Part shown: piece after piece, positions 1 to 8,383 of the stretch
Numbering within the stretch: the stretch's first letter is position 1
Layout of the letters: each line of letters begins with the position of its first letter
From: Vicia villosa
Taxonomy: Eukaryota > Streptophyta > Magnoliopsida > Fabales > Fabaceae
Direction of reading: 5' to 3'
DNA length: 64,000 bases
Assembly (NCBI RefSeq): GCF_029867415.1
Contig: NC_081186.1
Location: forward strand, 16,314,930-16,378,929
Notes under the pieces: generated by a model
Told to the model about the DNA's origin: nothing
The model's database searches: none
What the model saw: only the letters and a program-made list of their open reading frames with translations
Made by a program: the position numbers and the translations under genes

Positions 1-114
1 ATTTCATTTGCCACTCAACATAACATCACTCTCTATCAGATGGATGTTAAGAGTGCCTTCTTAAATGGTTATATAGATGAAGAAGTTTATGTCCATCAAC
101 CGCCTGGTTTTGAA
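1..114 (+). pseudogene. E2 pol: RT fragment left of the E1 insertion
   Basis: The 38 codons read from base 1 are open and contain the conserved copia RT stretch [13 protein letters not shown], followed by QPPGFE. The frame is cut at the GAA codon by the E1 LTR and resumes at 8384 in the corresponding codon after the TSD. The insertion is the only break seen in this reverse transcriptase. Confidence 0.93.
110..114. repeat. Target-site duplication TTGAA of E1 (partner 8379-8383)
   Basis: TTGAA directly precedes the E1 5' LTR and recurs directly after its 3' LTR. A perfect 5-bp duplication is the normal product of copia integrase and shows that both ends of E1 are original. Confidence 0.95.
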
Positions 115-694
115 TGTTAGAACAAGATTTGTTCTGATCAATTATCTTAGTTTTGATGATAACAATAATATGAATTTTGCTTAAGATAATATGGTACTCT
201 AATCCAATGCAATTTCCTTTTCAGGAAATATATATAAAGAGTATGCATAATTCAGCGCTCAGAAGCTTTGTCTCAAGGGTTCAGCATGCAACATCAGAAC
301 ATGGTCTGGCAAGACATCAGAAGATGGTCGAAGCAGAATCAGAACATGGGTCTATGGAAGCATCAGAAGATCATGAGATCAGAAGCACTGAAGTTCTGAT
401 GGTATCACGCTCAGAAGCACTTCAAGGTCAGAAGATCAGAAGATGCTATGCACCAAGCTGTTTGACTCTGATGATATTCAAACGTTGTATTCACAAACAT
501 CAGATCAGAAGGAAGTACAAGTGGCAGGCTACGCTGACTGACAAAAGGAACGTTAAAAGCTATTAAAGGCTACGTCAGTAGACACAGCGTGAACAAGGCT
601 CGAGGTAGTTGACAAAAGCGTATAACATTAAATGCGATGCTGTACGGAACACGCAAAGCATTAAATGCACTCAACGGTCATCTTCTCCAACGCC

Positions 695-702
695 TATAAA
701 TA
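695..702 (+). promoter_or_regulatory. E1 LTR TATA box (TATAAATA)
   Basis: This is a canonical plant TATA box in the context CGCCTATAAATATGAAG. It recurs at 7749-7756 in the 3' LTR and 12239-12246 in the E2 LTR. It should set the U3/R boundary about 30 bp downstream. Confidence 0.8.
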
Positions 703-942
703 TGAAGTTCTGATGAGAAGCAAGGTTAACGAATTCTACACCTATTCTGTGAATATCAACTTGCTGAAACGCTGTTCAAATCAAAGCTCAGAATCTTCAT
801 CTTCATCAAAGCTCACTACATTGCTGTTGTAATATATTAGTGAGATTAAGCTTAAACGTTAAGAGAAATATCACAGTTTGTGATTATAGCTTTTAAGAAG
901 CAATTGTAATACTCTTAGAATTGATTACATTAAGTTGTAAGG

Positions 943-1135
943 AACTAGAGTGATCGTGTGGATCAGTATACTCTAGGAAGTCTTAGAGGTTATCTAAGCA
1001 AGTTGTAACTAGAGTGATCGTGTGGATCAGAATACTCTAGAAAAGTCTTAGAGGGTATCTAAGCAGTTGTTCCTGGAGTGATCAGTGTGTGATCAGAAGA
1101 CTCTGGAAGACTTAGTTGCTGACTAAGTGGAGAAC
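943..1135 (+). repeat. Three tandem 63-64-bp units in E1 LTR
   Basis: Units begin near 943, 1007 and 1070 with CTAGAGTGATC-type starts and end in ATCTAAGCA-type sequence; the third copy is more diverged. The E4 LTR has a single equivalent unit (near 38755-38812), so this part of the LTR was multiplied in the E1/E2 subfamily. The same array is present in the E1 3' LTR and the E2 3' LTR. Confidence 0.85.
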
Positions 1136-1325
1136 CATTGTAATCCGTGCGATTAGTGGATTAAATCCTCAGTTGAGGTAAATCATCTCTGCGGGGGTGG
1201 ACTGGAGTAGTTTAGTTAACAACGAACCAGGATAAAAATAACTGTGCAATTTATTTTTATCTGTCAAGTTTTTAAAGCTACACTTATTCAAACCCCCCCT
1301 TTCTAAGTGTTTTTCTATCCTTCAA

Positions 1326-1338
1326 TTGGCATCAGAGC
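1326..1338 (+). promoter_or_regulatory. E1 primer binding site (initiator tRNA-Met type)
   Basis: TTGGCATCAGAGC lies one base after the LTR. It resembles the initiator-Met site TGGTATCAGAGC used by copia elements, with C for T at one position. The same sequence, followed by GCCGGTTCTA, is found in E4, and a close variant is found in E3. Confidence 0.85.
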
Positions 1339-1410
1339 GCCGGTTCTAAGGTGCAAGCACTTAACCGTGTTTAGAAAAGATTCAGGAAGAGAAAAACGCT
1401 TCAGTAAAAG

Positions 1411-3330
1411 ATGGTTGATGAAACTGCAAAGTCTACACCTGCATCTACATCTGGCTCTGCTGAGCAACACAACGGTAACAATGGTTATACTAGACCGCCG
1501 GTATTTGATGGTGAAAACTTTGAATACTGGAAAGATAAACTGGAAAGTTACTTTCTTGGTCTAGATGGTGATCTATGGGATCTTCTGATGGATGGTTACA
1601 AACATCCAGTAAATGCCAGTGGCGTAAAGCTGACAAGGCAAGAAATGAATGATGATCAGAAGAAGCTTTTCAGGAATCATCATAAATGCAGAACTGTTTT
1701 GCTGAATGCTATCTCTCATGCTGAGTATGAGAAGATATCTAACAGGGAAACGACCTATGACATATATGAGTCCTTGAAAATGACTCATGAAGGAAATGCT
1801 CAAGTCAAGGAGACTAAAACTCTCGCTTTAATCCAGAAGTATGAAGCCTTCAAGATGGAGGATGATGAAGACATTGAAAAGATGTTTTCAAGATTTCAAA
1901 CTCTTACTGCTGGATTGAGAGTTCTTGACAAGGGATACACCAAGGCTGATCACGTAAAGAAGATCATCAGAAGCTTACCGAGAAGATGGGGTCCTATGGT
2001 GACTGCATTCAAGATTGCAAAGAATCTGAATGAAGTTTCTCTGGAAGAGCTTATCAGTGCCTTGAGAAGCCATGAAATAGAGCTGGATGCAAACGAACCT
2101 CAAAAGAAAGGTAAGTCTATTGCATTAAAATCAAATATCAAGAAATGCACTAACGCTTTTCAGGCTAGAGAAGAAGATCCTGAAGAATCAGAATCTGAAG
2201 AAGAAGATGAACTGTCCTTGATCTCCAGAAGGCTAAATCAACTCTGGAAGAACAAGCAAAGGAAGTTCAGAGGCGTCAGAAGTTCAAAGAAATTTGAACG
2301 TGGAGAATCTTCTGATGACAGAAGATTTGACAAGAAGAAGGTCATGTGCTATGAATGCAATGAGCCTGGACACTTCAAGAATGAATGTCCAAAACTTCAG
2401 AAGGAAAATCCCAAGAAGAAGTTTCATAAGAAGAAAGGTCTTATGGCAACCTGGGATGAGTCAGAAGATGATTCAGACTCTGAAGATGAGCAGGCTAACT
2501 GTGCGCTGATGGCGACAGAAGATGACGGATCAGAATCTACATCAGAATCAGATTCTGAAGAGGTATTTTCTGAACTTACTAGAGATGAGTTAGTTTCTGG
2601 TCTAACAGAACTTCTGGAATTCAAGTCTCAGATTAGTCTCAAATACAAAAAGCTGAAAAAGCTATTTGAATTTGAAACAAAGAAGCTTGAGTTGGAAAAT
2701 TCTGAATTAAAAGAAAAACTTTTAAAATTATCCAATAATGTTGGATCTCCTTCTGATTCAGAAAAATCCACTCCTAGTCTAAACCATATTCTGAAAGAAT
2801 ATGATTTAAGTTTCAGGAAGTTCTTATCTAGAAGTATTGGCAGAAGTCAGCTAGCTTCTATGATATATGCTGTGTCTGGAAACAAAAGAGTTGGCATTGG
2901 TTTTGAGGGTGAAACCCCATACAAACTTGAACCTGTTGATGAAATGAAATTCACATACAAGCCATTGTATGATCAGTTCAAGTATGGCCACTCCCATGAT
3001 ATTAGGCACACTTCACATGCTCAAAGTTTTCACATAACACACACCAAAAAGCATGTGACACAACCTAGGAAATATCATGAAACTCACATTAAGAATTATC
3101 ATGCTGTTCCTCCTATTGCTTACAATGTTAAACCCAAGTTCAATCAGAACTTGAGAAAATCTAACAAGAAAGGACCCAAGAAGATGTGGGTACCTAAGGA
3201 TAAGATTATTCCTATTGCAGATATCCTTGGCTGCAAAAAGGACAAAGCACAACATGTCATGGTACCTGGACTCTGGATGCTCACGACACATGACAGGAAG
3301 AAGGTCTATGTTCCAAGACCTGGTGCTTAA
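1411..3330 (+). CDS. gag: E1 Gag (Sirevirus nucleocapsid/capsid protein)
   Basis: This is an intact 639-codon frame. The N-terminal half (about residues 30-230) matches the plant copia Gag capsid domain, including MFSRFQTLTAGLRVLDKGYT. A CCHC zinc knuckle, CYECNEPGHFKNEC, lies at about 313-326 for RNA packaging. It is followed by an Asp/Glu/Ser-rich acidic stretch and a Lys/Leu/Glu-rich, probably coiled-coil, segment near 395-445. I take the start as the first in-frame ATG after the leader. The frame runs past the point where protease begins in the +1 frame, so the last about 25 codons overlap pol. The same arrangement occurs in E3 and E4. Gag forms virus-like particles in the cytoplasm. Confidence 0.93.
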   Translation: MVDETAKSTPASTSGSAEQHNGNNGYTRPPVFDGENFEYWKDKLESYFLGLDGDLWDLLMDGYKHPVNASGVKLTRQEMNDDQKKLFRNHHKCRTVLLNAISHAEYEKISNRETTYDIYESLKMTHEGNAQVKETKTLALIQKYEAFKMEDDEDIEKMFSRFQTLTAGLRVLDKGYTKADHVKKIIRSLPRRWGPMVTAFKIAKNLNEVSLEELISALRSHEIELDANEPQKKGKSIALKSNIKKCTNAFQAREEDPEESESEEEDELSLISRRLNQLWKNKQRKFRGVRSSKKFERGESSDDRRFDKKKVMCYECNEPGHFKNECPKLQKENPKKKFHKKKGLMATWDESEDDSDSEDEQANCALMATEDDGSESTSESDSEEVFSELTRDELVSGLTELLEFKSQISLKYKKLKKLFEFETKKLELENSELKEKLLKLSNNVGSPSDSEKSTPSLNHILKEYDLSFRKFLSRSIGRSQLASMIYAVSGNKRVGIGFEGETPYKLEPVDEMKFTYKPLYDQFKYGHSHDIRHTSHAQSFHITHTKKHVTQPRKYHETHIKNYHAVPPIAYNVKPKFNQNLRKSNKKGPKKMWVPKDKIIPIADILGCKKDKAQHVMVPGLWMLTTHDRKKVYVPRPGA

Positions 3331-4993
3331 GTCTGGAGGAGAAGTCAAGTTTGGAGGAGATCAGAAGGGCAAGATAATTGGCTCTGGAACTATAAGGTCT
3401 GGTAACTCTCCTTCCATTTCTAATGTACTTCTTGTAGAAGGATTAACACATAACCTCTTATCTATCAGTCAATTGAGTGACAATGGTTATGATATAATCT
3501 TTAATCAAAAGTCTTGCAAGGCTGTAAATCAGAAGGATGGCTCAATCCTATTTACAGGCAAGAGGAAGAACAACATTTATAAGACAGATCTGCAAGATCT
3601 TATGAGTCAGAAGGTGACTTGTCTTATATCTGTTTCTGAAGAGCAGTGGGTCTGGCACAGAAGATTAGGTCATGCTAGTTTGAGAAAGATTTCTCAAATT
3701 AACAAACTAGATCTTGTCAGAGGACTCCCTAATCTAAAATTCAAATCAGATGCTCTTTGTGAAGCATGTCAGAAGGGCAAGTTCTCCAAACCTGCATTCA
3801 AGTCCAAGAATGTTGTTTCTACCTCAAGGCCATTAGAACTCTTGCACATTGATCTGTTTGGCCCAGTCAAAACAGCATCTGTCAGAGGGAAGAAATATGG
3901 ATTAGTCATCGTAGATGATTATAGCCGCTGGACGTGGGTAAAATTCTTGAAACACAAGGATGAGACTCATTCAGTGTTCTTTGATTTCTGCATTCAGATT
4001 CAATATGAAAAAGAGTGTAAAATCATAAAGGTCAGAAGTGATCATGGTGGTGAATTTGAGAACAGATCCTTTGAAGAATTCTTCAAAGAAAATGGTATTG
4101 CCCATGATTTCTCTTGTCCTAGAACTCCACAGCAAAATGGAGTTGTAGAACGAAAGAATAGGACTCTGCAAGAAATGGCCAGAACCATGATCAATGAAAC
4201 CAATATGGCTAAGCATTTCTGGGCAGAAGCAATAAACACTGCATGCTATATTCAGAATAGAATCTCTATCAGACCTATTCTAAATAAGACTCCTTATGAA
4301 TTGTGGAAGAATAAAAAGCCCAACATTTCATATTTCCATCCTTTTGGATGTGTATGCTTTATTCTGAACACTAAAGATCATCTTGGTAAGTTTGATTCCA
4401 AAGCACAAAAATGTTTCCTTCTTGGATATTCTGAACGCTCAAAAGGCTACAGAGTATACAATACTGAAACATTGATTGTAGAAGAATCAATCAATATCAG
4501 GTTTGATGATAAGCTTGGTTCTGAAAAACCAAAGCAGTTTGATAATTTTGCAGATTGTGATATTGATATATCAGAAGTTGTTGAGCCAAGAAGCAACGCA
4601 TCAGAAGCAGAGCTTCTCAGAAGCAAAGAATCTGAAGATCAAGTATCAGCTTCTCTGGACAATCTAAGCATTTCTGAAGAACCATCTGTCAGAAGATCAT
4701 CCAGACTCATCTCTGGTCATTCAGAAGATGTCATTCTTGGGAAGAAGGATGATCCAATCAGAACAAGAGCATTCCTTAAGAACAATGCAGACTGTCAATT
4801 AGGTCTTGTATCTTTGATCGAGCCAACTTCTGTTGATCATGCTCTAGAAGATCCAGACTGGATAATTGCTATGCAAGAAGAACTGAATCAGTTTACAAGG
4901 AATGATGTTTGGGATCTTGTTCCTAGACCAGATGGATTCAATATAATAGGTACAAAATGGGTCTTCAGAAACAAGCCCAGAATGAGAAGATGA
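3215..4993 (+). CDS. pol: E1 Pol, truncated: protease + integrase, RT/RNase H deleted
   Basis: This 592-codon frame lies +1 relative to gag and overlaps it by 116 bp. The aspartic protease motif DSGCSRHMTG is at residues 19-28. The integrase zinc finger is H148, H153, C182, C185, and the catalytic triad is D213, D276, E312 (D,D35E spacing). The Pseudoviridae integrase C-terminal motif GYSERSKGYRVYN is near 404-416. An acidic/Ser-rich linker follows. The frame then enters RT at [19 protein letters not shown] and, after RNK, joins sequence that in E2 spans the RNase H stop codon. The junction shows only 2 bp of microhomology (GC). The protein would process particles and integrate cDNA but cannot copy RNA. 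A Met directly before SWYLDSG is conserved in three copies and could be an alternative start. Confidence 0.92.
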   Translation: MQISLAAKRTKHNMSWYLDSGCSRHMTGRRSMFQDLVLKSGGEVKFGGDQKGKIIGSGTIRSGNSPSISNVLLVEGLTHNLLSISQLSDNGYDIIFNQKSCKAVNQKDGSILFTGKRKNNIYKTDLQDLMSQKVTCLISVSEEQWVWHRRLGHASLRKISQINKLDLVRGLPNLKFKSDALCEACQKGKFSKPAFKSKNVVSTSRPLELLHIDLFGPVKTASVRGKKYGLVIVDDYSRWTWVKFLKHKDETHSVFFDFCIQIQYEKECKIIKVRSDHGGEFENRSFEEFFKENGIAHDFSCPRTPQQNGVVERKNRTLQEMARTMINETNMAKHFWAEAINTACYIQNRISIRPILNKTPYELWKNKKPNISYFHPFGCVCFILNTKDHLGKFDSKAQKCFLLGYSERSKGYRVYNTETLIVEESINIRFDDKLGSEKPKQFDNFADCDIDISEVVEPRSNASEAELLRSKESEDQVSASLDNLSISEEPSVRRSSRLISGHSEDVILGKKDDPIRTRAFLKNNADCQLGLVSLIEPTSVDHALEDPDWIIAMQEELNQFTRNDVWDLVPRPDGFNIIGTKWVFRNKPRMRR

Positions 4994-5436
4994 GAAGTTC
5001 TTATGTATGAGTATCTTCTGAAATAAAATTTGTTTTAAGAAGTTCTGATTGAAATCAATTAGAAATTTGTGATTCAGTTATTACTAACGTTTCATTGTCT
5101 AAGTTGATTCAGAATCTCTTTAAAAGCAAAACAGCTGTAACTGGCTATCCAGATGGTAAACACGTGTTCACTATTCCTGGACAAGCGTGCGTGCAGTTGA
5201 GGGGACGTCTACTTAGGTAACTGTGCAAATCACGTCTTTTGTCATTATTATCTCTCCTCACGTCACGTAACATTAAATGCTTTTCATCATTTACTCTCTT
5301 TCAGTTTTCTTTTTATATTCTTCAAACGTTTCTTTTCCCTCTTATATTTCTCTCACTTTGCATTCAGTTTCTTTTTTTCGCTCTCTCTCTTTGCATTCAT
5401 ATCAAACCCTAGCTGTTCATTATCTGCAAAACCATC
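4994..5436 (+). other. E1 post-pol spacer
   Basis: This non-coding sequence follows the truncated pol and is alignable to 9515-10040 of E2. It includes a pyrimidine-rich stretch near 5280-5400. In Sireviruses this interval leads to the extra ORF. I see no other feature. Confidence 0.7.
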
Positions 5437-5835
5437 ATGAACTCTTCATCAAGCCCAGGGAACCATGAAAATGATCAAAACAAAAAGAGAAAAGCTGTTG
5501 AATCATCTTCGTCCAAACCCAAAAAGATAAAGATCACCTATGACCCTCTCAAGGTGAATCCATTCGAAGCAAAGTTGTCTGGAAACTATTCTAGACGTGT
5601 GTTTCAACCCCCTGGTGAAAGCCCTCCATCATCTCCATCTTCTTCCTCATCTTTTTACCTTCAAGACTCAACTTCCTCTTCATCTAACCTGTCCTCTCCC
5701 TCAACCCATTCCAAAGAAATCTCTTCATCTTCACCTGCTGAGAATGTTGTTTCTGATAGAGATTGTGGAAGATCTGCATCAGAATCAAGTCTCCCTGACC
5801 CCTCGCCTGGAAGCCCAAGAAGCAGCAAATTATGA
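5437..5835 (+). CDS. E1 post-pol ORF (132 residues, probably N-terminal part of a Sirevirus extra ORF)
   Basis: This is a small open frame at the position where Sireviruses carry an additional, so-called env-like, ORF. It has a basic patch (KKRK, KPKKIKI) that could be a nuclear signal, then YDPLKVNPFEAKLSG, then a long Ser/Pro-rich low-complexity tail. I see no signal peptide or membrane helix, so an envelope role is not supported by sequence. Its neighbours are shared with E2, but E2 has a different frame here (10045-10365). Both are therefore likely deletion remnants of a longer gene. The function is unknown. Confidence 0.6.
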   Translation: MNSSSSPGNHENDQNKKRKAVESSSSKPKKIKITYDPLKVNPFEAKLSGNYSRRVFQPPGESPPSSPSSSSSFYLQDSTSSSSNLSSPSTHSKEISSSSPAENVVSDRDCGRSASESSLPDPSPGSPRSSKL

Positions 5836-6058
5836 CAGGGTTCAAGACACGCTGGCGCAGATTTTGTCTTAGCTAGGGTCTTAGTCCTTTGGTCTATGTA
5901 GTTTTTCTTTCCTTGGTGCATCTGTTTTCCTGCATTCATCTTTTGTAATCCTTCTTGTTGATTATCAATGAAAAATTTCTTTGGTTTTACATTCCAGTGG
6001 TTTTATTTGTCGTTTTATTCATCTGAATCTTTTGAAATATTCTTTTTGATGTTATGAC

Positions 6059-6074
6059 AAAAAAGGGGGAGAAG
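6059..6074 (+). promoter_or_regulatory. E1 upstream polypurine tract copy
   Basis: AAAAAAGGGGGAGAAG lies 1.1 kb before the 3' LTR and matches the terminal tract at 7155-7168. E2 (10573-10590) and E4 (37278-37291) have the equivalent. Multiplied polypurine tracts are a known Sirevirus trait and could act as extra plus-strand primers. Confidence 0.7.
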
Positions 6075-6593
6075 ATAAATGATAAATGATTTGATTAATC
6101 TATCAGTTGCTGGGTAAAGCTCCCACACATTTTCTAACAAGAACTGCAAGTTCTATATGGTTTAAGTGTTTTACAGGAACAAAGAAGTGAAGAGAATCTT
6201 CAAAGCAAACACAAGAAGCAAAACCATAAGAAGTGTTATTCTGTAAAAAGAATAAACTCATGGAAACTGAAGCAAGCTGAGTGCTGTCAAGCTTCAGAAA
6301 TCAGAAGCAAGAAAGAAGAATGAATCAGAAGCACTGATAATAGAATTTGATCCATATTTGTCTATTTGATCTGACAAAATTCTATTTGCTCTGATAACAT
6401 TATTTTAGCCTATACGGCTCTGATACATATCATGTGTTCTAATATACATTTTATGTTCTGACTCGTTCATGCTGACTTTTGTCGTTTAGTTTTTGTTCTG
6501 TAACATTTCAGGATGTAGAGATGCTCTGATGATGCTCTGGTACATTCAACAATGTTCTGATACAAATCTAGCATGAAGTGATGTTGGTAGAAA

Positions 6594-6930
6594 CTCAAGC
6601 TCTGAAGCTATCCGAGGAAAGCAGAAATCAGAAGCTGTGAATGTTCTAAAGATCCAGAAAACTCAAGTTCTGAAGCTGTCCTAAATGGAAGCAGAAATCA
6701 GAAGCTGTGAATGTTCTGAAGATCAAAGAAATTCAAGTTCTGAAGCTGTCCTAAATGGAAGCAGAAATCAGAAGCTGTGAATGTTCTGAAGATCAAAGAA
6801 ATTCAAGTTCTGAAGCTGTCCTAAATGGAAGCAGGAATCAGAAGCTGTGAGTGTTCTAGGGATCTAAAGAAATTCTAGTTCTGAAGCTGTCCAATGGAAG
6901 CAGAAGTCAGAAGCTATGAATTCTCTGAAG
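6594..6930 (+). repeat. Five-copy array of about 70-bp units (TCAGAAGC-rich) in E1
   Basis: Units start near 6596, 6664, 6734, 6804 and 6875 (period 68-71). Each contains TCTGAAGCT, GGAAGCAG and TCAGAAGCTGTGA-type words. The outer copies are more diverged than the middle ones. E2 carries the same array at 11082-11420. Confidence 0.88.
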
Positions 6931-7004
6931 ACAGAAGCTTATGTGATCGTCTCTACCGAAATAATCAGGGAAGTCTTTTATTAAAGTTCTTCGAGTATTT
7001 ATTT

Positions 7005-7055
7005 CAGGGGGAGATTATTTATCTCAGGGGGAGATTGTTAATCTCAGGGGGAGAC
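7005..7055 (+). promoter_or_regulatory. Cluster of three CAGGGGGAGA tracts, 20 bp apart
   Basis: CAGGGGGAGA occurs at 7005, 7025 and 7045, each preceded by TTT or ATCT. It is part of the multiplied polypurine tract region. The same cluster occurs in E2 (11495, 11515, 11535) and a shorter version in E4 (about 37774). Confidence 0.75.
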
Positions 7056-7154
7056 ATATTCATATGCTTATGCTATAGCTGTGTAATTTGTCTTTTGCCG
7101 TCTGCTCTTTCTGATCGCAAATTCATATCATTTATATATGTTTTTGTCATCATC

Positions 7155-7168
7155 AAAAAGGGGGAGAT
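7155..7168 (+). promoter_or_regulatory. E1 terminal polypurine tract
   Basis: AAAAAGGGGGAGAT abuts the 3' LTR. This is the expected plus-strand primer site. Confidence 0.9.
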
Positions 7169-8378
7169 TGTTAGAACAAGATTTGTTCTATTCAGTTATC
7201 TTAGTTTTGATGATAACAATAATATGAATTTTGCTTAAGATAATATGGTACTCTAATCCAATGCAATTTCCTTTTCAGGAAATATATATAAAGAGTATGC
7301 ATAATTCAGCGCTCAGAAGCTTTGTCTCAAGGGTTCAGCATGCAACATCAGAACATGGTCTGGCAAGACATCAGAAGATGGTCGAAGCAGAATCAGAACA
7401 TGGGTCTATGGAAGCATCAGAAGAACATGAGATCAGAAGCACTGAAGTTCTGATGGTATCACGCTCAGAAGCACTTCAAGGTCAGAAGATCAGAAGATGC
7501 TATGCACCAAGCTGTTTGACTCTGATGATATTCAAACGTTGTATTCACAAACATCAGATCAGAAGGAAGTACAAGTGGCAGGCTACGCTGACTGACAAAA
7601 GGAACGTTAAAAGCTATTAAAGGCTACGTCAGTAGACACAGCGTGAACAAGGCTCGAGGTAGTTGACAAAAGCGTATAACATTAAATGCGATGCTGTACG
7701 GAACACGCAAAGCATTAAATGCACTCAACGGTCATCTTCTCCAACGCCTATAAATATGAAGTTCTGATGAGAAGCAAGGTTAACGAATTCTACACCTATT
7801 CTGTGAATATCAACTTGCTGAAACGCTGTTCAAATCAAAGCTCAGAATCTTCATCTTCATCAAAGCTCACTACATTGCTGTTGTAATATATTAGTGAGAT
7901 TAAGCTTAAACGTTAAGAGAAATATCACAGTTTGTGATTATAGCTTTTAAGAAGCAATTGTAATACTCTTAGAATTGATTACATTAAGTTGTAAGGAACT
8001 AGAGTGATCGTGTGGATCAGTATACTCTAGGAAGTCTTAGAGGTTATCTAAGCAAGTTGTAACTAGAGTGATCGTGTGGATCAGAATACTCTAGAAAAGT
8101 CTTAGAGGGTATCTAAGCAGTTGTTCCTGGAGTGATCAGTGTGTGATCAGAAGACTCTGGAAGACTTAGTTGCTGACTAAGTGGAGAACCATTGTAATCC
8201 GTGCGATTAGTGGATTAAATCCTCAGTTGAGGTAAATCATCTCTGCGGGGGTGGACTGGAGTAGTTTAGTTAACAACGAACCAGGATAAAAATAACTGTG
8301 CAATTTATTTTTATCTGTCAAGTTTTTAAAGCTACACTTATTCAAACCCCCCCTTTCTAAGTGTTTTTCTATCCTTCA
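7169..8378 (+). repeat. E1 3' LTR
   Basis: This 1210-bp LTR has the same length as the 5' LTR, with about four differences seen: three within the first 30 bp after the conserved start and one GAT/GAA difference 255 bp in. It is followed by TTGAA, the TSD. Confidence 0.96.
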
Positions 8379-8383
8379 TTGAA

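Larger units (their letters stand above)
115..1324 (+). repeat. E1 5' LTR
   Basis: The 1210-bp LTR starts TGTTAGAACAAG and ends CCTTCA, giving the TG..CA ends. It matches the copy at 7169-8378 almost perfectly. U3 is dense in TCAGAAG/CTTCTGA words. A TATAAATA box lies at 695-702 and an about 64-bp unit is repeated three times near the 3' end. A 129-codon open frame at 177-566 lies upstream of the TATA box and I do not regard it as a gene. Confidence 0.96.
5836..7154 (+). other. E1 3' untranslated region
   Basis: The region between the post-pol ORF and the terminal polypurine tract contains an upstream polypurine tract (6059-6074), a TCAGAAGC-rich five-copy array (6594-6930) and a cluster of three short polypurine tracts (7005-7055). 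The short open frame at 6894-7238 runs through the array into the LTR and is not convincing as a gene. Confidence 0.8.
115..8378 (+). mobile_element. E1: young Sirevirus with intact ends but no RT/RNase H
   Basis: E1 is 8264 bp with two 1210-bp LTRs, a primer binding site, gag, PR-IN, a post-pol ORF, several polypurine tracts and a 5-bp TSD. The LTRs differ at only about four positions by my count (three near the start, one about 255 bp in). This indicates a very recent insertion. Pol stops right after the first residues of RT. The sequence then jumps to the region that follows RNase H in E2, so the RT and RNase H domains are deleted. Reverse transcription of this copy, or of its parent if the deletion is older, would need enzyme supplied by a relative. 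Confidence 0.95.

Noticed and set aside
177..566. 129-codon open frame in the E1 5' LTR, repeated at 7231-7620 and partly in E2
   Set aside because: It lies upstream of the TATA box, is made largely of TCAGAAG words, and is broken by indels in the E2 and E4 LTRs. Its repetition only reflects LTR identity.
1326..1338. tRNA-like words next to the LTRs as possible tRNA genes
   Set aside because: They are short complements of tRNA 3' ends at retrotransposon primer sites, with no cloverleaf around them.
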